This document shows, in pieces, positions 27,093-35,323 of a DNA stretch of 64,000 nt. Within the stretch, counting starts at the first letter, position 1; each line of letters starts with the position of its first letter. Source of the stretch: Rhizobium sp. BT03 (lineage in GTDB: Bacteria; Pseudomonadota; Alphaproteobacteria; Rhizobiales; Rhizobiaceae); NCBI RefSeq assembly GCF_030053155.1, contig NZ_CP125640.1:2418001-2482000 (forward strand). Reading direction: 5' to 3'. A program made the translations under genes and the position numbers. The notes below the pieces were generated by a model. It searched no databases. It saw only the letters and a program-made list of their open reading frames with translations, and was not told the DNA's origin.

Positions 27093-27964
27093 GCGATCTG
27101 GCCAGCTACAACTTCGCCTATCTCGACGAACAGACCAAGCGGATGATCCGCCGCGCCATCCTGAAGGCGATCACCATTCCGGGCTATCAGGTTCCTTTCG
27201 CCTCGCGTGAAATGCCCATGCCCTATGGCTGGGGCACCGGCGGCGTGCAGGTGACGGCCTCGATCATCGGGCCCGACGACGTGCTGAAGGTCATCGACCA
27301 GGGCGCCGACGACACGACCAACGCCGTTTCGATCCGCGCCTTCTTCCAGAAAGTCGCCAATGTCGCGGTGACGACGCATACCGGCGAGGCTACGATCATC
27401 CAGACGCGCCACCGCATTCCCGAGGAAAAGCTCAAGGCCGGCCAGGTGCTCGTCTACCAGGTGCCGATCCCCGAGCCGCTGCGCTTCCTCGAGCCGCGCG
27501 AGACCGAGACGCGCAAAATGCATGCGCTGGAAGAATACGGCCTCATGCATGTGAAGCTCTACGAGGATATCGCCCATAACGGCCGGATCTCCAGGACCTA
27601 CGCCTATCCGGTGAAGGTGCACGGCCGCTACGTGATGGACCCGTCGCCGACGCCGAAATTCGACAATCCGAAGATGCACATGTCGGAGGCGCTGCAGCTC
27701 TTCGGCGCCGGACGCGAGAAGCGCATCTATGCGGTTCCGCCCTATACCGATGTCGTCAGCCTGGATTTCGAGGACTATCCCTTCGATATCCAGCGCTTCG
27801 ACAAGCCCTGCGCCCTCTGCAGCGCTGAGGATGTCTATCTCGACGAAGTCATCCTCGACGACAAAGGCGGGCGAATGTTCGTCTGCTCCGACACCGATCA
27901 TTGCGAAGACCGCCGCGCCCACGGGCATGCCGGCGAGATGCTGGCCCGGGAGGCTGCAGAATGA
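27089..27964 (+). CDS. phnJ: carbon-phosphorus lyase catalytic subunit PhnJ (radical SAM)
   Basis: A 291-residue enzyme that breaks the C-P bond of ribose-1-phosphonate 5-phosphate by a radical mechanism. The cysteine set is intact: CALC near residue 241, then 21 residues, then CSDTDHC, matching the C-x2-C-x21-C-x5-C pattern of PhnJ, which ligates the Fe-S cluster and provides the catalytic cysteine. The start at 27089 overlaps the phnI stop. The longer open frame upstream lies inside phnI and is not used. Confidence 0.96.
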   Translation: MSDLASYNFAYLDEQTKRMIRRAILKAITIPGYQVPFASREMPMPYGWGTGGVQVTASIIGPDDVLKVIDQGADDTTNAVSIRAFFQKVANVAVTTHTGEATIIQTRHRIPEEKLKAGQVLVYQVPIPEPLRFLEPRETETRKMHALEEYGLMHVKLYEDIAHNGRISRTYAYPVKVHGRYVMDPSPTPKFDNPKMHMSEALQLFGAGREKRIYAVPPYTDVVSLDFEDYPFDIQRFDKPCALCSAEDVYLDEVILDDKGGRMFVCSDTDHCEDRRAHGHAGEMLAREAAE

Positions 27965-28737
27965 GCGATATCCCGCTTCTCAAAGTCCATGACCTCTCGA
28001 AGTTCTACGGCAACCGCATCGGCTGCCGCGACGTCTCCTTCGATCTCTGGCCGGGCGAAGTGCTTGCCATCGTCGGCGAGTCCGGCTCCGGCAAGACGAC
28101 GCTGCTGAACTGCCTCTCCACCCGTCTGCTGCCGAGCACCGGCAGCGTCGAGTATCACATGCGCGACGGCAGCTACCGCGATCTCTACCGCATGAACGAG
28201 GCCGAGCGGCGTTTCCTGATGCGCACCGACTGGGGCTTCGTGCATCAAAACCCGGCCGACGGCCTGCGCATGGCGGTGTCGGCGGGCGCCAACGTCGGCG
28301 AACGGCTGATGGCGATCGGCGACCGGCACTACGGCAAGATCCGCGCCTCGGCGATCGACTGGCTGGAACGTGTCGAGATCGATGCCGACCGCATCGACGA
28401 CCAGCCGCGCGCCTTTTCCGGCGGCATGCGCCAGCGCCTGCAGATCGCCCGCAATCTCGTCACCGGCCCGCGCCTCGTCTTCATGGACGAACCCACCGGC
28501 GGCCTCGACGTCTCGGTGCAAGCGCGCCTGCTCGATCTGGTGCGCGGCCTCGTCAACGATCTCGGGCTCTCGGCGATCGTCGTCACCCACGATCTCGCCG
28601 TCGCCCGGCTTCTGTCGCACCGGATGATGGTGATGAAGGACGGCTACGTCATCGAACACGGGCTCACCGACCGGGTGCTCGACGACCCGCGCGAGCCCTA
28701 CACGCAGCTGCTGGTCTCCTCGATCCTGCAGGTCTGA
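27961..28737 (+). CDS. phnK: phosphonate C-P lyase ATPase PhnK
   Basis: A 258-residue ABC-type ATPase associated with the C-P lyase core. Walker [10 protein letters not shown] is near residue 41, signature FSGGMRQRLQ, Walker B RLVFMDEPTGGLD, H-loop VTHDLAV. Unlike importer ATPases it binds PhnJ in the core complex, and no membrane partner is needed. The ATG overlaps the phnJ stop. The gap to phnL contains a strong palindrome. Confidence 0.94.
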   Translation: MSDIPLLKVHDLSKFYGNRIGCRDVSFDLWPGEVLAIVGESGSGKTTLLNCLSTRLLPSTGSVEYHMRDGSYRDLYRMNEAERRFLMRTDWGFVHQNPADGLRMAVSAGANVGERLMAIGDRHYGKIRASAIDWLERVEIDADRIDDQPRAFSGGMRQRLQIARNLVTGPRLVFMDEPTGGLDVSVQARLLDLVRGLVNDLGLSAIVVTHDLAVARLLSHRMMVMKDGYVIEHGLTDRVLDDPREPYTQLLVSSILQV

Positions 28738-28750
28738 GCAGTTCAAAGTT

Positions 28751-28794
28751 CGACAGTGTCCTTTGCGCGTCTTTCCAGACGCGCGGCGCCGTCG
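28751..28794. repeat. palindromic element between phnK and phnL
   Basis: GCGCGTCT (28765-28772) and AGACGCGC (28777-28784) form a perfect 8-bp stem with a TTCC loop. Outer arms 28751-28760 and 28785-28794 pair again with two wobbles and one mismatch. From memory, near-identical GCGCGTC palindromes followed by GGCGC recur in rhizobial intergenic DNA, so this is probably a copy of a dispersed element sitting inside the operon. Confidence 0.6.
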
Positions 28795-28819
28795 GTCCGA
28801 AACCAGGAAAGAAGACATC

Positions 28820-29527
28820 ATGCCAACGCCCCTCGTCGTTTCCGAAGTCTCGAAAAGCTTCACCATGCACCTGCGCGACGGCATCCGGCTGCCCGTCGTC
28901 TCCAATGTCGCCTTCTCGGTCGCCTCAGGCGAATGCGTCGTGCTCGGCGGCCCATCGGGCGTCGGCAAGAGCTCGCTGCTGAAGATGATCTACGGCAATT
29001 ACGCCGTCGACACCGGTCAGATCCTCATCCGCCACGATGAGCGCATCGTCGATCTCGCCGCCGCCGACCCGCGTACCGTGCTCCACGTCCGGCGCCATAC
29101 GCTCGGTTACGTCAGCCAGTTCCTGCGCACCGTGCCGCGCGTGGCGGCAATCGACGTGGTCGCCGAACCGCTCGTTGCGCGCGGCGAAGACGCCGGCGCG
29201 GCACGGGAGAAAGCAAGCGCCCTGCTTGCCAGGCTCAACCTGCCGGAAGCGCTCTGGCAGCTTCCGCCCGCCACCTTCTCCGGCGGCGAGCAGCAGCGCG
29301 TCAACATCGCCCGCGGCTTCATCACCGAGCACACGATCCTGCTTCTCGACGAACCCACCGCCTCGCTCGACGCCCGCAACCGCGCCGTCGTCGTCGGCAT
29401 GATCGAGGAGAAGAAGCGGGCGGGTGTCGCGCTTCTCGGCATCTTCCACGACGAGGAAGTGCGCGAAGCCGTCGCCGACCGCATCCTCGACGTCCAGCTC
29501 TTCTCTCCCGGAAAGATCGCCGCATGA
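28820..29527 (+). CDS. phnL: phosphonate C-P lyase subunit PhnL (ABC-type ATPase)
   Basis: A 235-residue ABC ATPase homologue required with PhnGHI for the nucleosidase-like step. The start is MPTPLVVSEVSKSFTMHLRD at 28820 with AGGA upstream; the open frame back to 28763 runs through the palindrome and is unlikely. Walker A GGPSGVGKSS lies near residue 45, signature FSGGEQQRVN, Walker B ILLLDEPTASLD. Its stop overlaps the acetyltransferase start. Confidence 0.93.
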   Translation: MPTPLVVSEVSKSFTMHLRDGIRLPVVSNVAFSVASGECVVLGGPSGVGKSSLLKMIYGNYAVDTGQILIRHDERIVDLAAADPRTVLHVRRHTLGYVSQFLRTVPRVAAIDVVAEPLVARGEDAGAAREKASALLARLNLPEALWQLPPATFSGGEQQRVNIARGFITEHTILLLDEPTASLDARNRAVVVGMIEEKKRAGVALLGIFHDEEVREAVADRILDVQLFSPGKIAA

Positions 29528-30141
29528 GCCGCAGGCTGGGTATCGAGCCCTATGTCCATGAGACGGCCTCCGTCAGCGATTCCAGCTTCGGGCGCTATAC
29601 GGAGGTTTCCGAGCGCTGCCGCATCAGCGAAGCGACCTTCGGCGACTATTCCTACATCATGCAGGACGGCTCCGTCTGGTGCGCGACGATCGGCAAGTTC
29701 GTCAATATCGCCGCCGCCGTGCGCATCAACGCCACCAACCATCCGACCTGGCGGGCGACGCTGCACCATTTCACCTATCGCGCCGCCGACTACTGGCCGG
29801 ACGGCGACATGGAGGAGGACTTCTTCGCTTGGCGGCGTGCAAACCGCGTGATGATCGGCAACGACGTCTGGATCGGCCATGGAGCAACGATCCTGCCGGG
29901 CGTCAGCGTCGGCAACGGCGCGGTAATCGGCGCCGGTGCCGTCGTGTCAAAGGACGTCGCGGCTTACTCGATCGTCGGCGGCGTGCCGGCCAAACTCATC
30001 CGCGAGCGGTTTTCGAAAACGGTCGGCGAACGTATGGACCGGCTCGCCTGGTGGGACTGGGAGCACGACCGGCTGCGCCTGGCGCTGCAGGATTTTCGCA
30101 ACCTGAGCGCGGAAGATTTCCTGGTCCGCTACGACGGTTAA
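29524..30141 (+). CDS. hexapeptide-repeat acetyltransferase of the phosphonate operon
   Basis: A 205-residue left-handed beta-helix acyltransferase. Hexapeptide-type repeats run from about residue 15 (VSDSSFGRYTEVSERCRISE) and the catalytic-type segment is near IGNDVWIGHGATILPGVSVG, with a second helix turn to VIGAGAVVSKDVA and the VGGVPAKLIRERF end. It is the subgroup found in C-P lyase operons, where it may take the place of the GNAT enzyme PhnO. The acceptor is unknown; aminoalkylphosphonates are a reasonable guess. The ATG overlaps the phnL stop. Confidence 0.88.
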   Translation: MSRRLGIEPYVHETASVSDSSFGRYTEVSERCRISEATFGDYSYIMQDGSVWCATIGKFVNIAAAVRINATNHPTWRATLHHFTYRAADYWPDGDMEEDFFAWRRANRVMIGNDVWIGHGATILPGVSVGNGAVIGAGAVVSKDVAAYSIVGGVPAKLIRERFSKTVGERMDRLAWWDWEHDRLRLALQDFRNLSAEDFLVRYDG

Positions 30142-30175
30142 ACCTCCGATATAAGCGCGGCGATTTGTGACACGA

Positions 30176-30193
30176 ACTACACAAATATGACAT
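30176..30193 (+). promoter_or_regulatory. possible PHO box upstream of phnC
   Basis: ACTACAC-AAAT-ATGACAT matches 11 of 18 positions of CTGTCAT-AAAT-CTGTCAT, including the central AAAT. Flanking heptamers TTGTGAC (30165-30171) and GGTTCAT (30198-30204) keep the 11-base period. It lies in the 114-base gap before phnC, so the transport genes may have their own phosphate-regulated promoter. Confidence 0.42.
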
Positions 30194-30255
30194 TTGAGGT
30201 TCATCAAGCGGGACTAATGCGATGCTGACCGAGGCCTGGAGCGCAAGGGAAAAGC

Positions 30256-31104
30256 ATGATGTTCGAGCTGAAGGATGTCACCCGCCGTTTCGGAAATAAA
30301 CTCGCCGTCGATACCGTCACGCTCGCCATTCCCCAGGGCCAGATGGTCGGCATCATCGGCCGCTCCGGCGCCGGCAAGTCGACGCTGCTGCGGATGATCA
30401 ACCGTTTGCAGGAGCCGAGCTCCGGCTCCATTCATTTCGCCGGCGTCGAGGTCTCCGGGCTGCGCGGCCGGGCGTTGCGCAACTGGCAGCGCGACTGCGC
30501 GATGATCTTCCAGCAGTTCAACCTGGTGCCGCGCCTCGATGTTCTCACCAATGTCATGCTCGGCCGCCTCAATCACCGCTCGACGTTTCTGAGCCTGCTC
30601 AACATCTTCACCCGCGAGGAACGCGTGCACGCGATCGCAGCGCTCGAGCGCCTCGGCATCGAGCAGACGGCGCTGCAGGCGGCCGGCACGCTTTCCGGCG
30701 GCCAGCAGCAGCGCGTGGCGATCGCCCGCGCACTGATGCAGAACCCGAAGATGGTTCTCGCCGACGAGCCGATCGCCTCGCTCGATCCGCTCAATGCCAA
30801 GATCGTCATGGATGCGCTGCGCGATATCAACGAGCGCGAGGGCATCACCGTCATCACCAACCTCCACACGCTCGATACCGCCCGCAACTATTGTGAGCGC
30901 ATCGTCGGCATGGCCGGCGGCCGCGTCGTCTTCGACGGCAAGCCTTCGGAGCTGACCGCGGAAGTGGTGAGGGCAATCTACGGGACAGGCAAGGATGGCG
31001 CCGGCATCGACGAAACGATGACCTCCACATCGATCAATCCAGCTCCCGAGCGGGCAGGCAATCAATCCGCCGGCACCCAGCCGCTGGCGCTGGCCGGTCT
31101 CTGA
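30256..31104 (+). CDS. phnC: phosphonate ABC transporter ATP-binding protein PhnC
   Basis: A 282-residue importer ATPase. Walker [10 protein letters not shown] lies near residue 37, the Q-loop in [20 protein letters not shown], signature [10 protein letters not shown] near 149 and Walker [13 protein letters not shown]. The Q-loop and [14 protein letters not shown] sequences are typical of PhnC. The C-terminal tail after about residue 255 is Pro/Ala/Gly-rich and poorly structured. The gene begins with two ATG codons. It starts a transport block phnC-D-E1-E2 after a 114-base gap with a PHO-box-like element. Confidence 0.94.
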   Translation: MMFELKDVTRRFGNKLAVDTVTLAIPQGQMVGIIGRSGAGKSTLLRMINRLQEPSSGSIHFAGVEVSGLRGRALRNWQRDCAMIFQQFNLVPRLDVLTNVMLGRLNHRSTFLSLLNIFTREERVHAIAALERLGIEQTALQAAGTLSGGQQQRVAIARALMQNPKMVLADEPIASLDPLNAKIVMDALRDINEREGITVITNLHTLDTARNYCERIVGMAGGRVVFDGKPSELTAEVVRAIYGTGKDGAGIDETMTSTSINPAPERAGNQSAGTQPLALAGL

Positions 31105-31190
31105 GCGAGGCGGCCGCGATCGACGCCCGCGTCAAGGGCACACTTCTTCGTAACGGAAGGCCGGGGACACCGGTCGATAGGAGAGAACGC

Positions 31191-32096
31191 ATGTTGAAGA
31201 AAGCACTCTTTGCGGCAACGGCGCTGTTTGCGCTCGCCGGCGCCGCCAATGCCGCAGACCTCAAGGAATTCCGCATCGGCATTCTCGGCGGCGAAAACGA
31301 AACCGACCGCCTGCGCAACTATGCCTGCCTCGCCGACCATCTGAAGCAGGAATTCGGCTTCGAGAAGGTGTCGCTGTTCCCGGCCGCAGATTATGACGGC
31401 GTCATCCAGGGCCTGCTCGGCGGCACGCTCGACTTCGCCGAACTCGGCGCTTCCGGCTACGCAGCCGTCCACATCAAGGATCCAAAGGCGGTTACGCCGA
31501 TCCTGACGACGCAGCAGAAGGACGGCTCGACCGGCTACTACTCGATCGGCCTGGCGCTGAAATCATCAGGCATCAAGTCCATCAAGGACGCTAAGGGCAA
31601 GAAGCTCGGCTACGCCGACCCGGATTCCACCTCGGGCTATCTCGTGCCGCTGACGCAGATCCCGAAGGATACGGGCATGCCGAACGAAAAGTTCTTCGCC
31701 TCGACGCAGTTCAACGGCGGCCACGAGAACAACCTTCTCGCCGCTTACGACGGCAAGGTCGACGTTGCCGTCGACGACAGCTCGGGCATCGGCGATTTCA
31801 AGGACGGCTACACCTCCGGCACCTTCCGCAAGGAAGTCGACAAGGGCGCCGTCGACCCGAACAAGCTGGTCGAAGTCTGGCGTTCGCCGCTGATCCCGAA
31901 CGGCCCGCTCGTCGTTCGCAACGCTCTCGGCCAGGAGTGGCAGAAGAAGCTCGCAGCTTTCTTCGCGGCCCTGCCTGAGAAGGATCACAAGTGCTTCGCC
32001 GCTATCGAAGGCGGCGACTACAAGGGCTACTCCCCCGTCAAGCACGACTTCTACAACGCCGTCGTCGAAGTCCGCAAAGCTGCCATCGGCGGCTGA
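31191..32096 (+). CDS. phnD: phosphonate ABC transporter substrate-binding protein PhnD
   Basis: A 301-residue periplasmic protein. The signal peptide MLKKALFAATALFALAGAAN ends with cleavage near residue 22. The mature N-terminus FRIGILGGENETDRLRNYAC is the PhnD-type phosphonate/phosphite-binding start, and the phosphonate-pocket region SGYLVPL follows DPDSTS. It delivers phosphonates to PhnE1/E2. It is followed by a GC-rich hairpin with a T-rich tail in the gap before phnE. Confidence 0.94.
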   Translation: MLKKALFAATALFALAGAANAADLKEFRIGILGGENETDRLRNYACLADHLKQEFGFEKVSLFPAADYDGVIQGLLGGTLDFAELGASGYAAVHIKDPKAVTPILTTQQKDGSTGYYSIGLALKSSGIKSIKDAKGKKLGYADPDSTSGYLVPLTQIPKDTGMPNEKFFASTQFNGGHENNLLAAYDGKVDVAVDDSSGIGDFKDGYTSGTFRKEVDKGAVDPNKLVEVWRSPLIPNGPLVVRNALGQEWQKKLAAFFAALPEKDHKCFAAIEGGDYKGYSPVKHDFYNAVVEVRKAAIGG

Positions 32097-32114
32097 TCGG
32101 CTTTCTTGAATGCG

Positions 32115-32143
32115 GGGCGGCTGGAAACGGCCGCCCTTTCTTT
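32115..32143 (+). terminator. hairpin with T-rich tail between phnD and phnE1
   Basis: GGGCGGCTG (32115-32123) and CGGCCGCCC (32128-32136) pair over nine positions with one G-U wobble around a GAAA tetraloop, followed by TTTCTTTG. It sits 18 bases after the phnD stop and 20 before phnE1. The form suggests partial termination or mRNA 3'-end protection of phnD. Confidence 0.72.
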
Positions 32144-32162
32144 GTAACCGGGCGAGGCGTCC

Positions 32163-33122
32163 ATGACTGTTGCCGAGATACAGCCGCACATGCAGAGTAC
32201 GCAGGAGATCCGCACAGCCTGGGAGCGGATGGTCGCCAGGCGCCGTTTCTACACCGTGCTCGGCCTGGTGATCCTGATTGCGGCCTTCGTCAGTTCCGTC
32301 CGCTTCGCCGACGAGAGCAATGCCGGCCATTTCTTCGACCGCCTGCCGCATCTCTTCGACTTTTTGAGCTGGCTCATCCCCAAGGACTGGAACGATGTCT
32401 GGCGCGCGCTGTTCGACATTGCGAGCGTCAACGACAGGGGCGGCGAGGAATTCAATTTCGACAAGGGCCGCGTCTATATCTCGGGCGCCTTCTACATTCC
32501 CGAATATTTCGAGCTGATGATCGTCACGATCAACGTGGCGCTGCTTTCGACGCTCATCGCCTTCGTGTTTGCCGTTCCCTTGAGCTTCTTTGCCGCCCGC
32601 AACCTGACGGCTTCGTGGCCGCTGCGCGTCTTCACCAAGCGCCTGATGGAATTCCTGCGCGCCTTTCCCGAGATCGTCATTGCCGGCCTGTTTTCGGCGA
32701 TCCTGTCGATCGGACCCGTCGCCGCCATCATCGCCATCACCCTGCATACGATCGGCGCGCTCGGTAAACTTTTCTACGAAGTGGCCGAGAATATCGACAT
32801 GAAGCCGCATGAGGGCATGAAGGCCGTCGGTGCCAACTGGTGGGAGCGCGTGCGTTTCGCCGCCCTGCCGCAGGTGCTGCCGAATTTCACCTCCTATGCG
32901 CTGCTGCGGCTCGAGATCAACGTGCGCGCCTCGACCATTATCGGCGCCGTCGGCGGCGGCGGCATCGGCGAGGAACTGAAGCTTTCGATCTCGCGCGGCT
33001 TCGGCGCCAAGACGATGGCGCTCGTTCTGCTGCTGTTCGTGACGATCGTCGCCGTCGACCAGTTCTCCGCATGGCTGCGCCGCCGCCTCGTCGGCGAGCA
33101 TGCCTTCCTCCTGCAACATTGA
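32163..33122 (+). CDS. phnE1: phosphonate ABC transporter permease PhnE (first copy)
   Basis: A 319-residue inner-membrane permease. One N-terminal helix lies near residue 37, followed by an extracytoplasmic segment and the permease core (MIVTINVALLSTLIAFVFAV near residue 120). The EAA-type coupling loop is HEGMKAVGANWWERVRFAAL and the GAVGGGGIGEELKLSISRGF end is typical of PhnE. It probably forms a heterodimer with the second PhnE that follows after seven bases. Confidence 0.92.
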   Translation: MTVAEIQPHMQSTQEIRTAWERMVARRRFYTVLGLVILIAAFVSSVRFADESNAGHFFDRLPHLFDFLSWLIPKDWNDVWRALFDIASVNDRGGEEFNFDKGRVYISGAFYIPEYFELMIVTINVALLSTLIAFVFAVPLSFFAARNLTASWPLRVFTKRLMEFLRAFPEIVIAGLFSAILSIGPVAAIIAITLHTIGALGKLFYEVAENIDMKPHEGMKAVGANWWERVRFAALPQVLPNFTSYALLRLEINVRASTIIGAVGGGGIGEELKLSISRGFGAKTMALVLLLFVTIVAVDQFSAWLRRRLVGEHAFLLQH

Positions 33123-33129
33123 GGCTGCC

Positions 33130-34473
33130 ATGACGGTGATCGATGCAAACCGCATGAACGAAATCGAAGCGCGCTATCCGGAATATTTCCACCGGTCGTT
33201 CCGCCAGCGTTTCGGCGGGCTGATGATCCTGATCGCGACGCTGCTCTACAGCCTCTATGCCGTCTGGTTCTTCGACCTGCCCAAGCTATTCGCCGAAGCC
33301 CATTGGGAGCGCGTCGGCATCTATCTCAGCCAATGGGTGAGCTACGACGTTCAGCCGGACTTCCGCATCCAGGACGACGGCTCGATCGAGGTGCGGTATC
33401 CGCGTTTCTCGCCGCTCGGCGACAATCCGCATCCGGACTGGCTGGTCGACAATCCCGACGGCAGCATCACCGTTTCGATCAGCGGCGCCAGCCGCTCCGT
33501 CACCGTCTCGAAGAGCCGGACGATCGTCACCGCGCATGGCATCAGCGTCCCCGTCGACGTCACGAGCGGTGCGCCGAAGGTGGTCGGGCCGGTGCCCGGC
33601 TGGATGACCGTCTATGACGACAATGTGCTTGCCGATCTCGGCTTTGCCGGCAATGTCAGCATCTCCGTCGACCGGGTGAAAATCCGCAAGCGTTTCATCG
33701 GCTGGGCGAATTTCATCTTCGACACGCAGTCCTCCTTCTTCGACAAGCCGGTTGGCGAGGTCGTCAGCCTCATCGTCTCCAGGCCGCGCATCAAGCCCGA
33801 CCAGTCCAACCTGTCGCTCGCCTTCGACGACATCTGGAACAACAGCGAATGGCAGCACGGCGATGTCTGGACCAAGCTTTTCCAGACGATCGTCATGGCA
33901 TTCCTCGGAACGCTGCTGGGGTCGCTTGCCGCTTTCCCGCTCGCCTTCCTGGCGGCGCGCAACATCACACCGAACCGGCTGCTCAATCAGATCCTCAAGC
34001 GCTTCTTCGATTTCCTGCGCTCGGTCGACATGCTGATATGGGCGCTGTTCCTGACGCGCGCCTTCGGTCCCGGCCCGCTTGCCGGTTCCGGCGCAATCTT
34101 CCTCACCGAGACCGGCACGCTCGGCAAGCTCTATTCCGAAGGGCTGGAGAATATCGACAACAAGCCGCGGGAAGGCATCCAATCGACCGGCGCCCAGACC
34201 GTGCTCGTCCATCGTTACGGCATTATGCCGCAGATCGTCCCTGTTATCGTCAGCCAGACCCTCTACCAGTGGGAATCGAACGTGCGTGGCGCCACCATCA
34301 TCGGCGCCGTCGGCGCGGGCGGCATCGGCCTGAAACTCTGGGAGGCGATGCGCACCAACGCCAACTGGGAAAACGTCGCCTATATGGTCATCCTGATCCT
34401 GATCGTCGTCTTCATTTTCGACGCCGCTTCGAACGCGCTGCGCCACCGACTGATGGGCACGAAAACCCACTGA
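33130..34473 (+). CDS. phnE2: phosphonate ABC transporter permease PhnE, long form (second copy)
   Basis: A 447-residue permease beginning MTVIDANRMNEIEARYPEYF at 33130. One helix near residue 35 is followed by a soluble segment of about 200 residues before the permease core (TIVMAFLGTLLGSLAAFPLA near residue 255). The core has the EAA loop REGIQSTGAQTVLVHRYGIM and the GAVGAGGIGLKLWEAMRTN end. The N-terminal insertion is far longer than in ordinary PhnE (roughly 260-280 residues) and is predicted to be periplasmic. An earlier frame start at 33100 overlaps phnE1 and is less likely. Confidence 0.9.
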   Translation: MTVIDANRMNEIEARYPEYFHRSFRQRFGGLMILIATLLYSLYAVWFFDLPKLFAEAHWERVGIYLSQWVSYDVQPDFRIQDDGSIEVRYPRFSPLGDNPHPDWLVDNPDGSITVSISGASRSVTVSKSRTIVTAHGISVPVDVTSGAPKVVGPVPGWMTVYDDNVLADLGFAGNVSISVDRVKIRKRFIGWANFIFDTQSSFFDKPVGEVVSLIVSRPRIKPDQSNLSLAFDDIWNNSEWQHGDVWTKLFQTIVMAFLGTLLGSLAAFPLAFLAARNITPNRLLNQILKRFFDFLRSVDMLIWALFLTRAFGPGPLAGSGAIFLTETGTLGKLYSEGLENIDNKPREGIQSTGAQTVLVHRYGIMPQIVPVIVSQTLYQWESNVRGATIIGAVGAGGIGLKLWEAMRTNANWENVAYMVILILIVVFIFDAASNALRHRLMGTKTH

Positions 34474-34614
34474 TCCATCCGCTGGAAAGGTCGCGGCGGC
34501 GGTCGCCATCATCATTTTGTCACGGAAATCTTTTAGCCGGGAACCTGCTTGCGGTTCGCCGCCAAATCACTGCACATTGCGCTCCCCGTTTCGACGATCC
34601 CCAGGATAAAAGCC

Positions 34615-35310
34615 TTGCGCTACGCTCTCTATTTCTCGCCGCCGAAGGATGATCCCCTGACCGGCGCGGCCTCGCTCTGGCTCGGCCGCGATGCCTTTGC
34701 CGGCGAGACCTATGCTGCACCTGACGATGCGCAGCTCGGTGCGGCAGAGCAGTTCGAGCTGACCGCCGACCCGCGCCGCTACGGCTTTCACGCGACGATC
34801 AAGGCGCCGTTTTCGCTTGCCGCCTCGGTCACCGAGAAGGATCTCATGGCTGTCGTCGAGGAGTTTGCCGCGCGCACTGAAGCCTTCGAGGTTCCCGAGC
34901 TCGTGCTCGGTCAGCTCGGCCGTTTTTTTGCCCTCGTTCCCGGTTCTCTTCATCAACCTCTTCAGGATTTCGCCTCGAAGGTGGTAAAGTCCTTCGAACC
35001 GTTCCGCGCAGCGCTTACCGAGGCCGATATGGCGCGGCGCAACCCGGAGAAGCTCAGCGACAGCCAGCGCGCCAATCTGCAGCGCTGGGGTTATCCTTAC
35101 GTGATGGAGGATTTCGGCTTCCACATGACGCTCACCGGCCAGGTGCCCGAGACACGCGCCGCAGTGATGAAAGCCATTCTGACCGAGCGTTTTGCCGATT
35201 TCATCGGCCGGCCGCTGTCGATTTCCGGCCTTGCCGTCTTCACCGAGGAGACGCGCGGCGCCCCGTTCAAAGTTCATTCCTGGCTGCCGCTTTCCGGCGC
35301 CAAAAGCTGA
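34615..35310 (+). CDS. DUF1045 phosphonate-metabolism protein, 2H-phosphoesterase-like
   Basis: A 231-residue protein of the DUF1045 family found in rhizobial phn operons. The start is a TTG at 34615, giving MRYALYFSPPKDDPLTGAAS, which matches the usual family N-terminus and has AGGA seven to eight bases upstream; the frame runs back to 34549 without conserved sequence. Two H-x-T/S motifs (GFHATIKAPF near residue 60 and GFHMTLTGQV near residue 170) are the pair expected for 2H phosphoesterases. phnP is absent from this operon, so this protein may open the cyclic ribose phosphate left by C-P lyase. That role is inference. Confidence 0.85.
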   Translation: MRYALYFSPPKDDPLTGAASLWLGRDAFAGETYAAPDDAQLGAAEQFELTADPRRYGFHATIKAPFSLAASVTEKDLMAVVEEFAARTEAFEVPELVLGQLGRFFALVPGSLHQPLQDFASKVVKSFEPFRAALTEADMARRNPEKLSDSQRANLQRWGYPYVMEDFGFHMTLTGQVPETRAAVMKAILTERFADFIGRPLSISGLAVFTEETRGAPFKVHSWLPLSGAKS

Positions 35311-35323
35311 AAGACCCGACGAG

